Below are positions 1 to 7,743 of a stretch of 48,899 bases of DNA, in pieces. Each line of letters opens with the position of its first letter. Within the stretch, counting starts at the first letter, position 1. The translations under genes and the position numbers were made by a program. Under the pieces are notes generated by a model, which saw nothing but the letters and a program-made list of their open reading frames with translations, searched no databases and was not told the origin of the DNA. Source of the stretch: Pseudomonas sp. AKS31 (GTDB lineage: Bacteria; Pseudomonadota; Gammaproteobacteria; Pseudomonadales; Pseudomonadaceae); NCBI RefSeq assembly GCF_023634765.1, contig NZ_JAMLFX010000005.1, positions 322,200 to 371,098 on the forward strand, in the 5' to 3' direction.

Positions 1-2391
1 AATCACGTAGTCACCCATCTTGGTGCCCAGCGAGCCGTGACCGCCGACAACCAGCAGCACGTATTGCTTGCCGTCCTTGCCGGTATACGTCATCGGGGTT
101 GCCTGGCCGCCAGCCGGCAGACGCGATTTCCACAGCTCTTTACCGCTGTTCACGTCGTACGCACGCAGGTACTGGTCGAGGGTGCCGCTGAGGAAGCCGA
201 CGCCGCCGGCCGTCACCATCGAACCGCCCATGCTCGGTACACCCAGGGTGAAACCGATCGGGATTGGCGAGCTGTCGCGGCTGGTGCCGTTTTTGCGTTT
301 CCACACGACTTTGCCGGTGGTCAGGTCGATACCGGCCACGTAGCCCCAGGCCGGGGCCTGGCACGGTACGCCGAATGGCGACATGAACGGGTGCATGATC
401 ACCGCGTACGGCGCGCCAGTGTTTGGCTGCACGCCAGCGGTTTCGCTTTCGCGTTTGCTGCCGGCGGCGACTTGCTCGCGTGGCACCATTTTCGACACGA
501 AGGCCATGTAGTTCGGGCTGGTGAACAGCATCTGGCGAACCGGGTCGACCGAGACGCCGCCCCAGTTGAACACGCCGACGTTACCCGGGTAGATCAGGCT
601 GCCCTGTTCCGACGGCGGGGTGTACTGGCCTTCATAACGCAGTTCCTTGAACTGGATGCGGCACAGCATCTGGTCGAACGGGCTCGCGCCCCACATGGCT
701 TTTTCGGTCAGTTCCGGGGCCAGCAGGTTGAGGTCCGAACGGGCCTGGGTCGGTGCGGTGAAGTCGCCTTTGACGGCGCCTTGCGGAACCGGGATTTCCT
801 TGATCGGGATGATCGGCGTGCCGTCACGACGGTCGAGGACGTACAGGCTGCCCTGTTTGGTCGGAGCGATCAGCGCAGGTTTCACGCCGTCGGCGGTTTT
901 CATGTCGAGCAGGGTTGGCTGGCTGCCAACGTCCATGTCCCACAGGTCGTGGTGGGTGAACTGGTAGTTCCAGCGCACTTTACCGGTGGCCAGGTCGAGG
1001 GCTACGACGCCGGCGCTGAATTTCTCGGCGCCCGGGGTGCGGTCAGCGCCCCACTGGTCTGGAGTCTGGTTGCCCAGTGGCAGGTAAACCATGCCGAGTT
1101 TTTCGTCGACGCTGGCCAGCGACCACATGTTCGCCGAGTTGCGGCTGTAGGTTTCGCCCGGTGCCAATGGCTCGGTGGCGTCTGGCTTGTCGCTGTCCCA
1201 GTTCCATACGAGGTGGCCGTCGCGTACGTCGAAGGCGCGGATCACGCCCGATGGCTCGTTGGTCGATTCGTTGTCGGTCACGTGACCGCCCATGATCACC
1301 AGATCACGGGTAATCGCCGCTGGCGAGGTGGAGTAGTAACCACCGGCGGTGAACGGGCCGATGCCCTGGGTCAGGTCAACCACGCCGTTGTTGCCGAAGC
1401 CTTCGCAGATCTTGCCGGTGTCGGCGTTCAGGGCGATCAGGCGGGCATCAGCGGTTGGCAGGTACAGACGACGCGGGCAGGCCTGAGCAACGGCTTTGCC
1501 GGCTTCGGAAATCACAGCGGAAGCTGCGTTTTCAGTCTTGGCGTACGCGGCTTCGTCGTAATACGACACGCCACGGCAAGTCATGTGCGCGAAGCCTTTG
1601 AAGCCGACCGGGCTCTTGATCTGCGGGTCGAAGCGCCACAGTTCTTTGCCGGTGTCCGGGTCCAGGGCCAACACTTTGCTGTGCGCGGTGCAGGCGTAGA
1701 TCATGCCGTTGGCTTTCAGCGGGGTGTTTTCATTGGTCAGCTCGACCGGATCATCGGCGGTCGGCAGGTCGCCGGTCTGGATGCGCCAGGCTTCTTGCAG
1801 CTTGCCGACGTTGGCCGGGGTGATCTGCTTCAGCGGCGAGTAACGGTCACCGAACTCGGTGCGGCCATAGGCCTGCCAGTCGCCATCGGGCATGGCTGGC
1901 GCGGTGCTGGTGGTGTCCGCGGTGTCGCGGCCCAGTTCGCCGAAGGTTTCGCCCGGATGGGTGAACAGGCTGGCCAGTGCGGTAACGCCGGCCAGAATCA
2001 CGGCCACGGTCAGGCCGCCAGTGCCCATCGGCGCCGGGCCTGCGAGCAGCAATGGACGGCGGAACCACGGCAGCAACATCACAAAACCGAGGACAAACCA
2101 CAGGGCCAGGCGCGGCACCAGTTGCCACCAGTCCAGACCGACTTCCCACAGCGCCCAAACGGTGCTGGCAAACAAGACGATGGCGTACAGGCCCAGCGCC
2201 GCGCGACGGCGCATCAGCAGCAGAATGCCGGACAGCGCGATGCCGATACCGGCCAGCAGGTAGTACAGCGAGCCGCCGAGCATGCTCAGCTTGACCCCCC
2301 CGGCCAGCATGGCCAGGCCCATCAGTAGAAGCAGAATGCCGAGCAGGCTCGGTAGCAGACGGCCCCGACTCGAAGCACTTTCGGTGCTCAT
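1..2391 (-). CDS. gcd: PQQ-dependent membrane glucose dehydrogenase (3' end outside window)
   Basis: This enzyme oxidises glucose to gluconate in the periplasm and passes electrons to ubiquinone. The 797 visible codons begin with about five membrane segments (roughly residues 8-140), followed by a large beta-propeller quinoprotein domain with repeated W-containing blade motifs. Family members are about 800 residues, so only a few C-terminal codons are missing beyond base 1. The ATG at 2391 is preceded by GGAG with 9-nt spacing. There is no cleavable signal peptide, as expected for this membrane-anchored enzyme. The upstream gene on the same strand is an OprB-type sugar porin, which fits direct periplasmic glucose oxidation. 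The two are separated by a REP pair, so they may be transcribed separately. Family assignment is firm. Confidence 0.95.
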   Translation of the reverse strand, partial: MSTESASSRGRLLPSLLGILLLLMGLAMLAGGVKLSMLGGSLYYLLAGIGIALSGILLLMRRRAALGLYAIVLFASTVWALWEVGLDWWQLVPRLALWFVLGFVMLLPWFRRPLLLAGPAPMGTGGLTVAVILAGVTALASLFTHPGETFGELGRDTADTTSTAPAMPDGDWQAYGRTEFGDRYSPLKQITPANVGKLQEAWRIQTGDLPTADDPVELTNENTPLKANGMIYACTAHSKVLALDPDTGKELWRFDPQIKSPVGFKGFAHMTCRGVSYYDEAAYAKTENAASAVISEAGKAVAQACPRRLYLPTADARLIALNADTGKICEGFGNNGVVDLTQGIGPFTAGGYYSTSPAAITRDLVIMGGHVTDNESTNEPSGVIRAFDVRDGHLVWNWDSDKPDATEPLAPGETYSRNSANMWSLASVDEKLGMVYLPLGNQTPDQWGADRTPGAEKFSAGVVALDLATGKVRWNYQFTHHDLWDMDVGSQPTLLDMKTADGVKPALIAPTKQGSLYVLDRRDGTPIIPIKEIPVPQGAVKGDFTAPTQARSDLNLLAPELTEKAMWGASPFDQMLCRIQFKELRYEGQYTPPSEQGSLIYPGNVGVFNWGGVSVDPVRQMLFTSPNYMAFVSKMVPREQVAAGSKRESETAGVQPNTGAPYAVIMHPFMSPFGVPCQAPAWGYVAGIDLTTGKVVWKRKNGTSRDSSPIPIGFTLGVPSMGGSMVTAGGVGFLSGTLDQYLRAYDVNSGKELWKSRLPAGGQATPMTYTGKDGKQYVLLVVGGHGSLGTKMGDYVI

Positions 2392-2506
2392 AGTGTGATT
2401 CTCCGTGACGTTTATGTAGTCCCGCGCTGTAGTCACTTTAGATGACGATTTGGCGCAGGCATGGTTCAGATAAAAACTTGCCTAGCTAACGAATTTTCCT
2501 TCGCCC

Positions 2507-2600
2507 CCTGTGGGAGCTGGCTTGCCAGCGATGGCGGTCTATCAGTGGGCATTTTCAGTGACTGACCCACCGCTATCGCTGGCAAGCCAGCTCCCACAGG
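2507..2600. repeat. Inverted pair of REP-like elements (variant)
   Basis: Two 31-nt arms (2507-2537 and 2570-2600) are inverted copies with a few mismatches. Each contains GTGGGAGCTGGCTTGCCAGC or its complement. This is a variant of the REP seen elsewhere in the window (GTGGGAGCGAGCCTGCTCGC). The pair lies between oprB and gcd and could form a long hairpin that separates their transcripts. Confidence 0.85.
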
Positions 2601-2615
2601 TTTTTGCGGTGTTGG

Positions 2616-3977
2616 TTAGAACGAGGACTGGATCTTCAGTCCCGCGATCAGGGCGTCATCAACCTTGTCCACGCCACCGGGGTGGCGGATGTATTGCAGG
2701 TTCGGGCGCACGGTCAGCCAGTTCGTCACGTGCACGCCGTAATACAGCTCGGCGCTGTATTCGGTGTCTTGTGGCGGCAGGAAGGACGGGTCGTCGTAGT
2801 CGTAAACGGCGTTGGCTCGGTTGCTCGCTTCAGCGTTTTTGCGCAAGGCCGGGTTGACGTGCACGCGGGCGAGGGCGAAACCGATGTCATCCTTGGCGCG
2901 CGCATCGAACGGGCCTTTATAGGTAATGCCGGCCTGCACATAGTTGTCGATCGCGTTGGTTTTCTTGTCGTGCATCGTGCCGTTGGCGAACACGCTCAAA
3001 CCACGACTGTTGTCGCTGGCCACGCTGGTGATCTGCTGTTGGATGCCCAGCCACACGCCGTGTTTGCTTGATGCGCTGCGGTAGGCTTCGCCGCTGAGGG
3101 CGGCCGGTTGGCCGTGGCTGTCTTTATAGACGTCGCTGGCGTTGGCGTTGCTGTAGTAGTAACCGGCGCGGTATTCGCCCGGCAGGCCGTTGAGTTTCGG
3201 CGTCCACACCAGTTCGATCGGCAGGATCGCGCCTTGGGTGCCGCTGCCGCTGAGTTTGAAGCCGTTGCCGCGATCGAGGTTCGACGGGTTCTGCTCGTAG
3301 GCGCCGACCTGTGCATACAGCTCTGGGGTCAGGTGATATTTGACGCGCAATGCCCATTGGCTGACCGGCCAGTTGTACCAGATGCCGCCGACCCAGTTGC
3401 CGACCTGGGAGCCGCAGAACGCGAGGTTCTGGAAGTCGCACGGGAAGCTGTTGAAGTCTTCGCCTTCGCCGAAACGGCCGACCTTGATGTCGAGTTTCTG
3501 ATCGAAGAATTTCTGCTGGTACCACATCTGCGTCAGGCGCGTGGTCTGGCCACGGCCCCAGACTTCCTGGGCCGAGGTGAAGCCGCCAACGCGCGGATCG
3601 TTGATGCGGTCGTTGCTGATGTTGTTGCCGCTGCGCTTGGTGATGGTCAGTTGAAACTCGGCGTCGTCCCAGCCGAGGATCTTTTGCAGGTCCAGGTGCG
3701 TGCCCAGGCCGAATTGATCGCTATAGCGCGCAGTGCGGTCGTGGTCGTAGCCACCGTGCAGGTTGCTGCCCATTTCGCCGGTGTAATCGAGTTTGAAGTC
3801 GTAGCCTTTTTCCGAGAGTTCGGTACGCGTGCCGTTCCAGTCGCCGAGCATGTACGGCGATTCACTGTCGAACGCGGGTGCCGCCTGGGCGCAAGTGGCA
3901 AGGCCGAGGGCGGTACAGCCGCCAAGGGTGCGCAGGGTTGAGATAGCGCTGTCTCGGTAAAAGGAAAAATCGGGCAT
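2616..3977 (-). CDS. oprB: OprB-type carbohydrate-selective porin
   Basis: An outer-membrane porin of 453 residues that would admit glucose and related sugars to the periplasm. The N-terminus is a signal peptide (hydrophobic stretch ending at AQA, about residue 33). The rest is beta-rich with alternating aromatic residues and ends in Phe (…IQSSF), the usual outer-membrane barrel C-terminus. The segment LGDWNGTRTELSEKGYDFKL is typical of OprB family N-termini. The start at 3977 lacks a strong Shine-Dalgarno sequence but has an A-rich leader (CACCAAAAAAAGAC). In Pseudomonas such leaders can be Hfq/Crc targets, although no perfect AANAANAA is present here. Its position next to gcd supports a role in glucose uptake. 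Confidence 0.9.
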   Translation of the reverse strand: MPDFSFYRDSAISTLRTLGGCTALGLATCAQAAPAFDSESPYMLGDWNGTRTELSEKGYDFKLDYTGEMGSNLHGGYDHDRTARYSDQFGLGTHLDLQKILGWDDAEFQLTITKRSGNNISNDRINDPRVGGFTSAQEVWGRGQTTRLTQMWYQQKFFDQKLDIKVGRFGEGEDFNSFPCDFQNLAFCGSQVGNWVGGIWYNWPVSQWALRVKYHLTPELYAQVGAYEQNPSNLDRGNGFKLSGSGTQGAILPIELVWTPKLNGLPGEYRAGYYYSNANASDVYKDSHGQPAALSGEAYRSASSKHGVWLGIQQQITSVASDNSRGLSVFANGTMHDKKTNAIDNYVQAGITYKGPFDARAKDDIGFALARVHVNPALRKNAEASNRANAVYDYDDPSFLPPQDTEYSAELYYGVHVTNWLTVRPNLQYIRHPGGVDKVDDALIAGLKIQSSF

Positions 3978-4309
3978 GGCTCAGTCTTTTTTTGGTGTTT
4001 TCGGGGTGCAATTCGAGCGCTTCAATATGTCGCAGGCAGTGAAGCGATTCAGCGGAAGGGCGGCAGGATAATGATCTGTTACAAAAAGACAAAGGCCTTT
4101 TGTGAACATGCAGCGTTTCGGATTCGGTAACAGTGCGAAAAGATCGCAACGTTCGGCAGCTCCCACGTTGAAATGCATAAACGTGTAGGAGCTGCGGAAC
4201 GCTGCGATCTTTTGACCTTGACCTACATTTGAAGGAAGCCCTTCCACCCGATCACCCCCTCGGCTAAGGTGCGCGGCTTGTGCATTTTCACTTCGTCCAA
4301 AGGCCTGGC
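3978..4309. other. Intergenic region between divergent oprB and VF530 gene
   Basis: A 332-bp gene-free stretch. It contains the inverted repeat at 4138-4213 and an A/T-rich leader next to oprB. I could not identify a confident promoter or operator. A minus-strand open frame from 4247 to 3981 has no family resemblance and is not called. Confidence 0.6.
4138..4213. repeat. Inverted repeat, 'AAAAGATCGCA…GCAGCTCC' family, copy 1
   Basis: The 26-nt arms at 4138-4163 and 4188-4213 are complementary except at two positions, with a 24-nt spacer. The arm has the same sequence family as the pair at 5177-5258, which is a second dispersed repeat family distinct from the REP pairs. It lies upstream of the VF530 gene rather than at a gene end, so it need not be a terminator here. 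Confidence 0.85.
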
Positions 4310-4540
4310 ATGAACGAACACACCCCCGATCCGCTGCACGGCGTCACCCTCGAACAGATCCTCAATGCCTTGGTGGCCCATTACGAATGGTCGGGGCTAG
4401 CCGAGCGCATCGATATTCGCTGCTTCAAGAGTGATCCGAGCATCAAGTCGAGCCTGACATTTCTGCGCAAAACCCCGTGGGCGCGGGAGAAGATCGAGCG
4501 TCTGTACGTGAAGTTGATGCGCACCAAGCGACCGCTCTGA
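4310..4540 (+). CDS. VF530 family (DUF2132) small protein
   Basis: A 76-residue protein that matches the VF530/DUF2132 family in length and motif order ([10 protein letters not shown] near the N-terminus, [20 protein letters not shown] in the middle, then WAREKIE). The family is structurally characterised and proposed to bind DNA, but its cellular role is not established to my knowledge. The ATG at 4310 is chosen over an in-frame codon at 4280 because AAAGG sits just upstream and the family begins close to this Met. The next gene starts one base after the stop codon, so the two are probably co-transcribed and translationally coupled. Confidence 0.85.
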   Translation: MNEHTPDPLHGVTLEQILNALVAHYEWSGLAERIDIRCFKSDPSIKSSLTFLRKTPWAREKIERLYVKLMRTKRPL

Positions 4541-4541
4541 A

Positions 4542-5174
4542 ATGGATACCGGTTGTTGGCGCCGCCGCCTGATCACCCTCGCCGCTGTGTTGGGCTGGGC
4601 AGGCTTGGGCATTCAGCTTTACCTGATTTTCTTCGCGCGTTTGAGCGTCGGTGCCAGCCTGTTGGGTGGGCTGGTGAGCTTTTTCAGTTACTTCACGATA
4701 CTGACCAACACACTGGTGGCGACGGTGCTGACCTGCGCCGTGACCGCGCGTGAATCTGCCTTGCGCCGCTGGTTTTTGCAGCCCTGGGTGAGTAGCGGGA
4801 TTGCCGTGAGCATTGCGGTGGTCGGCCTCGCCTACAGCATTTTGCTGCGGCATTTGTGGCACCCGCAGGGTTGGCAATTTATCGCTGACGAGTTGCTGCA
4901 CGACGTGATGCCGCTGCTGTTTCTTGGCTATTGGTGGCTGTGCGTACCGAAAGGCACGCTGCGCTTGTGGCACCTGCTGGTGTGGCTGATTTATCCGCTG
5001 GTGTATTTCATCTACGCCTTGCTGCGCGGGCATCTGCTCGGCGCGTATGCGTATCCGTTCATTGATGTGGCGGTGTTGGGTTATCCACAGGTGCTGCTCA
5101 ATGCCGGGGGGATATTGGTGGGGTTTGTGGTGATTGGGTTGTTGGTCATTGGCTTGGACCGATTACGGCGATGA
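4542..5174 (+). CDS. Pr6Pr-type integral membrane protein
   Basis: A 210-residue protein made almost entirely of hydrophobic helices, about six of them, starting with a positively charged N-terminus (CWRRR). The pattern FFSYFTILTNTLV in the first third and the HPQGW…ADELLHDVMPLLF motif match the Pr6Pr family of membrane proteins, whose function is unknown. The start follows the VF530 stop codon by one base, with no independent ribosome-binding site visible, so translation is likely coupled. The stop at 5172-5174 is followed within two bases by the inverted repeat at 5177-5258. Family assignment is from recall of the motif pattern. Confidence 0.75.
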   Translation: MDTGCWRRRLITLAAVLGWAGLGIQLYLIFFARLSVGASLLGGLVSFFSYFTILTNTLVATVLTCAVTARESALRRWFLQPWVSSGIAVSIAVVGLAYSILLRHLWHPQGWQFIADELLHDVMPLLFLGYWWLCVPKGTLRLWHLLVWLIYPLVYFIYALLRGHLLGAYAYPFIDVAVLGYPQVLLNAGGILVGFVVIGLLVIGLDRLRR

Positions 5175-5176
5175 AA

Positions 5177-5258
5177 ATCAAAAGATCGCAGCCTTCGGCA
5201 GCTCCTGCAGGTATACGCATTCCAATGTAGGAGCTGCCGAAGGCTGCGATCTTTTGAT
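5177..5258. terminator. Perfect 30-bp inverted repeat between convergent genes (copy 2 of the family)
   Basis: The arms 5177-5206 and 5229-5258 are exact complements over 30 nt, with a 22-nt loop. The stem runs A-rich to T-rich (ATCAAAAGATC… and …GATCTTTTGAT). It begins two bases after the Pr6Pr stop and ends nine bases before the complementary stop of the siderophore reductase. It most likely works as a bidirectional terminator, and it is a second copy of the repeat at 4138-4213. Confidence 0.75.
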
Positions 5259-5266
5259 CTGGGGAT

Positions 5267-6055
5267 TTACTCCTCTTCGGAGGTGCCTTCGGCGCGCCAG
5301 TAGCCGACCGCTTTAATCAGTTGCTCATCCAGCCCGTGCTCATCGATCAGCACCCGGCGGATCTGCCGCGAAACCTTGGTCTCTGTCGCGACCCACGCAT
5401 ACAGATTGCCCTTGGGCACCTGCAATTGCTTAACCGTGGTCAGCAGGTTGTCCTTGCCACCCTCGCGCAACACCCAGATCACATTGACCTGTGCCGCACT
5501 TTCCAGCACTTGCTGTTCGGCGCCGTTTTCCACTTCGATCACCACCAGCGCCTTGCGATTGGCCGCCAGGCCTTCGAGGCGGCGGGCGATGGCGGGCAGG
5601 GCGGTTTCGTCGCCGATCAGCAAGTAGCTGTCGAAGATGTCCGGGACGATCATCGAACCGCGCGGGCCGCCGATGTGCAGGAACTGCCCGGGTTGGACCT
5701 GTTCGGCCCAGGTCGACGCAGGGCCGTCACCGTGCAGAACAAAATCGATGTCCAGTTCCAGCGCATCGAGGTCGTAGCGACGCGGGGTGTAGTCGCGCAT
5801 TGGCGGCTTCGGTCCATCGTCCTTGCCGGCGCCTAGCACCATCGTCTCCAGCGCGGCGGCTTGTTCGGCGTTCTGCGGGAACAACAGTTTGACGTGATCA
5901 TCGCTGCCGAGGCTGATGAACCCGGCCAGCTCCGGCCCGCCGAGGGTGATGCGGCGCATGCGCGGGGTCAGGTCGACGACGCGCAGAACCTCTAACTTGC
6001 GGCGTTTGATTTCGTGCATCACGCGGTGAATGGTTTGGGTATCGACTGCAGTCAT
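5267..6055 (-). CDS. Siderophore-interacting protein, ferric-siderophore reductase (YqjH/ViuB-like)
   Basis: A 262-residue cytoplasmic flavoprotein that would reduce ferric siderophores with NAD(P)H to release iron. Visible motifs are RDYTPRRYD, the RxYT[P]R FAD-binding signature, HGDGPASTWAEQVQPGQ in the flavin domain, the GDETALPAI segment at the start of the SIP domain, and a C-terminal AVGYWRAEG typical of this family. It overlaps the upstream PadR gene by 4 bp (ATGA), so the two form a coupled operon. E. coli has the same functional pair as YqjH with the PadR-type regulator YqjI, but there the genes are divergent. Regulation by the upstream PadR is inferred. Confidence 0.9.
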   Translation of the reverse strand: MTAVDTQTIHRVMHEIKRRKLEVLRVVDLTPRMRRITLGGPELAGFISLGSDDHVKLLFPQNAEQAAALETMVLGAGKDDGPKPPMRDYTPRRYDLDALELDIDFVLHGDGPASTWAEQVQPGQFLHIGGPRGSMIVPDIFDSYLLIGDETALPAIARRLEGLAANRKALVVIEVENGAEQQVLESAAQVNVIWVLREGGKDNLLTTVKQLQVPKGNLYAWVATETKVSRQIRRVLIDEHGLDEQLIKAVGYWRAEGTSEEE

Positions 6056-6627
6056 TCGGCTTTCTCCGGGGCAGGTTGAACGGCAGGGCCGTCGACGATG
6101 GCTTTGGCGGTGTCGTTGAGCAGGTCACGCACACGCAGGATTTCTGCGGCGCTCCAGCGGCCGTGGTGCATTTGTAGGGCATGGCGCAGGTTGTGTACGG
6201 CTTCGTGAATTTCCGGCGGACGATCATGGCCGCGCAGTGAGCGTTTGCTCACATCGATACGCATGCGCACGCCGTCCAGCGCGACCGCTTGCTCGCTAAG
6301 TGATAAACGACCGGCCTCGGTGACGCTGTAACGTTTTTTGCCGCCCTCGGCGTCGCCGGTGATCAGTTCGCTCTCTTCGAGAAAGGTCAGGGTCGGGTAG
6401 ATCACCCCGGGGCTCGGGCTGTACGCGCCGTCGAACATGCCTTCGATCTGGCGGATCAGGTCGTAGCCGTGGCACGGCTGTTCGGCGACCAGCGCCAGCA
6501 ACAGCAGTTTCAGATCACCGGGGGCGAACACCCGGGGGCCACGGCCGCCGCGCTCGCGTCCGGGGCGCTTCTCGAAGCCGTCACGACCGTCGCCGTGTTC
6601 GCGGTGGGGGGAATGATGGTCTCTCAT
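6052..6627 (-). CDS. PadR family regulator with His-rich N-terminus (YqjI-like)
   Basis: A 191-residue winged-helix repressor. The core LKLLLLALVAEQPCHGYDLIRQIEGMFDGAYSPSPGVIYPTL… is the PadR DNA-binding domain (about residues 38-110). The first 35 residues are an extension rich in His, Arg and Gly (His at 4, 5, 8 and 11). E. coli YqjI also has a His-rich, metal-binding N-terminal tail before a PadR domain and represses the siderophore reductase yqjH. The shorter tail here has no Cys and fewer His, so metal sensing is an inference. An 18-bp perfect palindrome lies 32-49 bp upstream of the ATG and is the obvious operator. The gene heads an operon with the reductase. Confidence 0.88.
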   Translation of the reverse strand: MRDHHSPHREHGDGRDGFEKRPGRERGGRGPRVFAPGDLKLLLLALVAEQPCHGYDLIRQIEGMFDGAYSPSPGVIYPTLTFLEESELITGDAEGGKKRYSVTEAGRLSLSEQAVALDGVRMRIDVSKRSLRGHDRPPEIHEAVHNLRHALQMHHGRWSAAEILRVRDLLNDTAKAIVDGPAVQPAPEKAE

Positions 6628-6658
6628 TTCTGTCTTCTCTCGTCGTGTTTAGATACAA

Positions 6659-6676
6659 CTTAAGATATATCTTAAG
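6659..6676. promoter_or_regulatory. 18-bp perfect palindrome, probable PadR/YqjI-type operator
   Basis: CTTAAGATATATCTTAAG is its own reverse complement over 18 bp. It lies 32 bp upstream of the PadR start, where a core promoter would be expected. PadR proteins bind palindromes of this size and usually repress their own operon. No other copy was noticed in the window. Confidence 0.75.
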
Positions 6677-7031
6677 GTCTGCGCAAGACGTTTTCCCCCG
6701 CTTCGCGACCTCGGCTGACGAGTGGCAGCCGACCCGCCAATGCAAGCGCTGATTTTTCAGCGGGATGTAAGTCGGCGATAACTCGAAAGTTAAAGTCATC
6801 ACTCTATTGATGTAGAGTATATGTTCTAAATGGCGCTAAGTTGCCGCACTGTCGGGGCGAAGTTGCTGTATGGTTTTTTAACTTTAACTGTCTGTAGGGG
6901 ATAACTTACAGTTACTGTTTCGAATATCGTTATTTCGTTCTTTTTTCTGGCGGGTCATGGGGTTGTTTAACTACGAGGTTATCGGAAGTTACTTGCTTAC
7001 TTTCCAGAGGTAACAGTCGATGATGCCCCGG

Positions 7032-7104
7032 CATTGAAAGTTCAAGTTTGACCTGGCTCAACTCGGGCAGCGACTCGGGCAGTGATTGTCTTGAACTTTC
7101 AATG
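7032..7104 (+). promoter_or_regulatory. 15-bp inverted repeat in the fimbrial operon leader
   Basis: CATTGAAAGTTCAAG (7032-7046) and its exact complement (7090-7104) flank a 43-bp spacer containing a short direct repeat (ACTCGGGCAG twice, around 7061-7083). The right arm ends 35 bp before the pilin ATG. It could be a two-site operator or an RNA stem in the 5' leader. Confidence 0.55.
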
Positions 7105-7138
7105 TTCATCCCCCTATCAAGAAAACAGGTACATAACG

Positions 7139-7630
7139 ATGTTCAAGAAACTCGCAATCGCCGCTCCACTGGCTCTTCTGGCTCTGGGTTCTACTGGCGT
7201 ATTCGCTGCTGGTGAAGCGCAGCACACGATCAGCCTTGTCGCTCATGTGCCGACCAACGGTTTCTATGTAGTGCCGACCGACCCGGATCTGGTCAACAAG
7301 GACCAGGATATGAGCTACCAGCCGACCACCGGCAAGATGCGTGACGTCAATGGTTACTTCGATGTGCGCAACAACAACGGTTCGGTACACGCCAGCCTCG
7401 AAAGCCAGCCGAAACTGATCGCCGGCAATACCTCCATTGACCTGCGCGTGCTGCTTAACAACAAGGAGTTGACCTTGACTCCGCAACTGGTGGTGGGTGA
7501 GTCGGAGTCCGACGTCAACTACCGTGCGCCGCTGAACATCAGCGCCGTAGGCAGCAACTTCCAGCCGGGTGATTACACCGGTTCCGTGGCGATGATCTTT
7601 GATGCTGTGCCGCCGGTTGGTGGCAACTGA
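7139..7630 (+). CDS. CS1-type fimbrial major subunit
   Basis: A 163-residue pilin with a signal peptide (hydrophobic stretch ending FAA at about residue 24). The mature N-terminus (AQHTISLVAHVP…FYVVPTDPDL) and the conserved FDVRNNNGSV and PGDYTGSVAMIFD motifs are those of the CS1/CFA/I and cable pilus (CblA) major subunits. These are exported to the periplasm and polymerised by a dedicated chaperone and usher. The ATG at 7139, preceded by ACAGGT, is preferred over an in-frame start at 7082 because it begins directly at the signal peptide. It is the first gene of a five-gene operon and is followed by a 113-bp gap with a possible attenuator. A diverged paralogue is the last gene of the operon. 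Confidence 0.92.
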   Translation: MFKKLAIAAPLALLALGSTGVFAAGEAQHTISLVAHVPTNGFYVVPTDPDLVNKDQDMSYQPTTGKMRDVNGYFDVRNNNGSVHASLESQPKLIAGNTSIDLRVLLNNKELTLTPQLVVGESESDVNYRAPLNISAVGSNFQPGDYTGSVAMIFDAVPPVGGN

Positions 7631-7680
7631 TCACATTGATCGGGCATTAAGCGTGCACTTATACAAGTGACGCTCACCGA

Positions 7681-7706
7681 CGGGGCAGGCCTTAGTGTTG
7701 GCCCCG
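7681..7706 (+). terminator. Possible partial terminator between pilin and usher
   Basis: CGGGGC (7681-7686) pairs with GCCCCG (7701-7706) around a 14-nt loop and is followed by a T-rich stretch (ACTTTCCTTGTTTG). The stem is short. In fimbrial operons a leaky hairpin after the major subunit gene commonly keeps pilin above usher levels, so attenuation rather than full termination is the likely role. Confidence 0.4.
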
Positions 7707-7743
7707 CCGGACTTTCCTTGTTTGTAAATCAGAGTACGAGTTC

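Larger units (their letters stand above)
6628..7138. other. Regulatory intergenic region between divergent PadR and fimbrial operons
   Basis: A 511-bp gene-free stretch. Bases 6659-6676 hold the PadR palindrome. From about 6780 to 7000 the DNA is clearly more A/T-rich than its surroundings. It contains a short inverted pair AGTTAAAGT (6788-6796) and ACTTTAACT (6881-6889). Bases 7032-7104 hold a 15-bp inverted repeat in the probable fimbrial leader. I could not place a confident -35/-10 pair. Confidence 0.6.

Noticed and set aside
37..2328. Long plus-strand open frame (763 codons) opposite gcd
   Set aside because: It is antisense to a clearly recognisable quinoprotein. Its translation is rich in Ala, Arg, Gly, His and Val without any family motif, as expected from the codon bias of GC-rich DNA.
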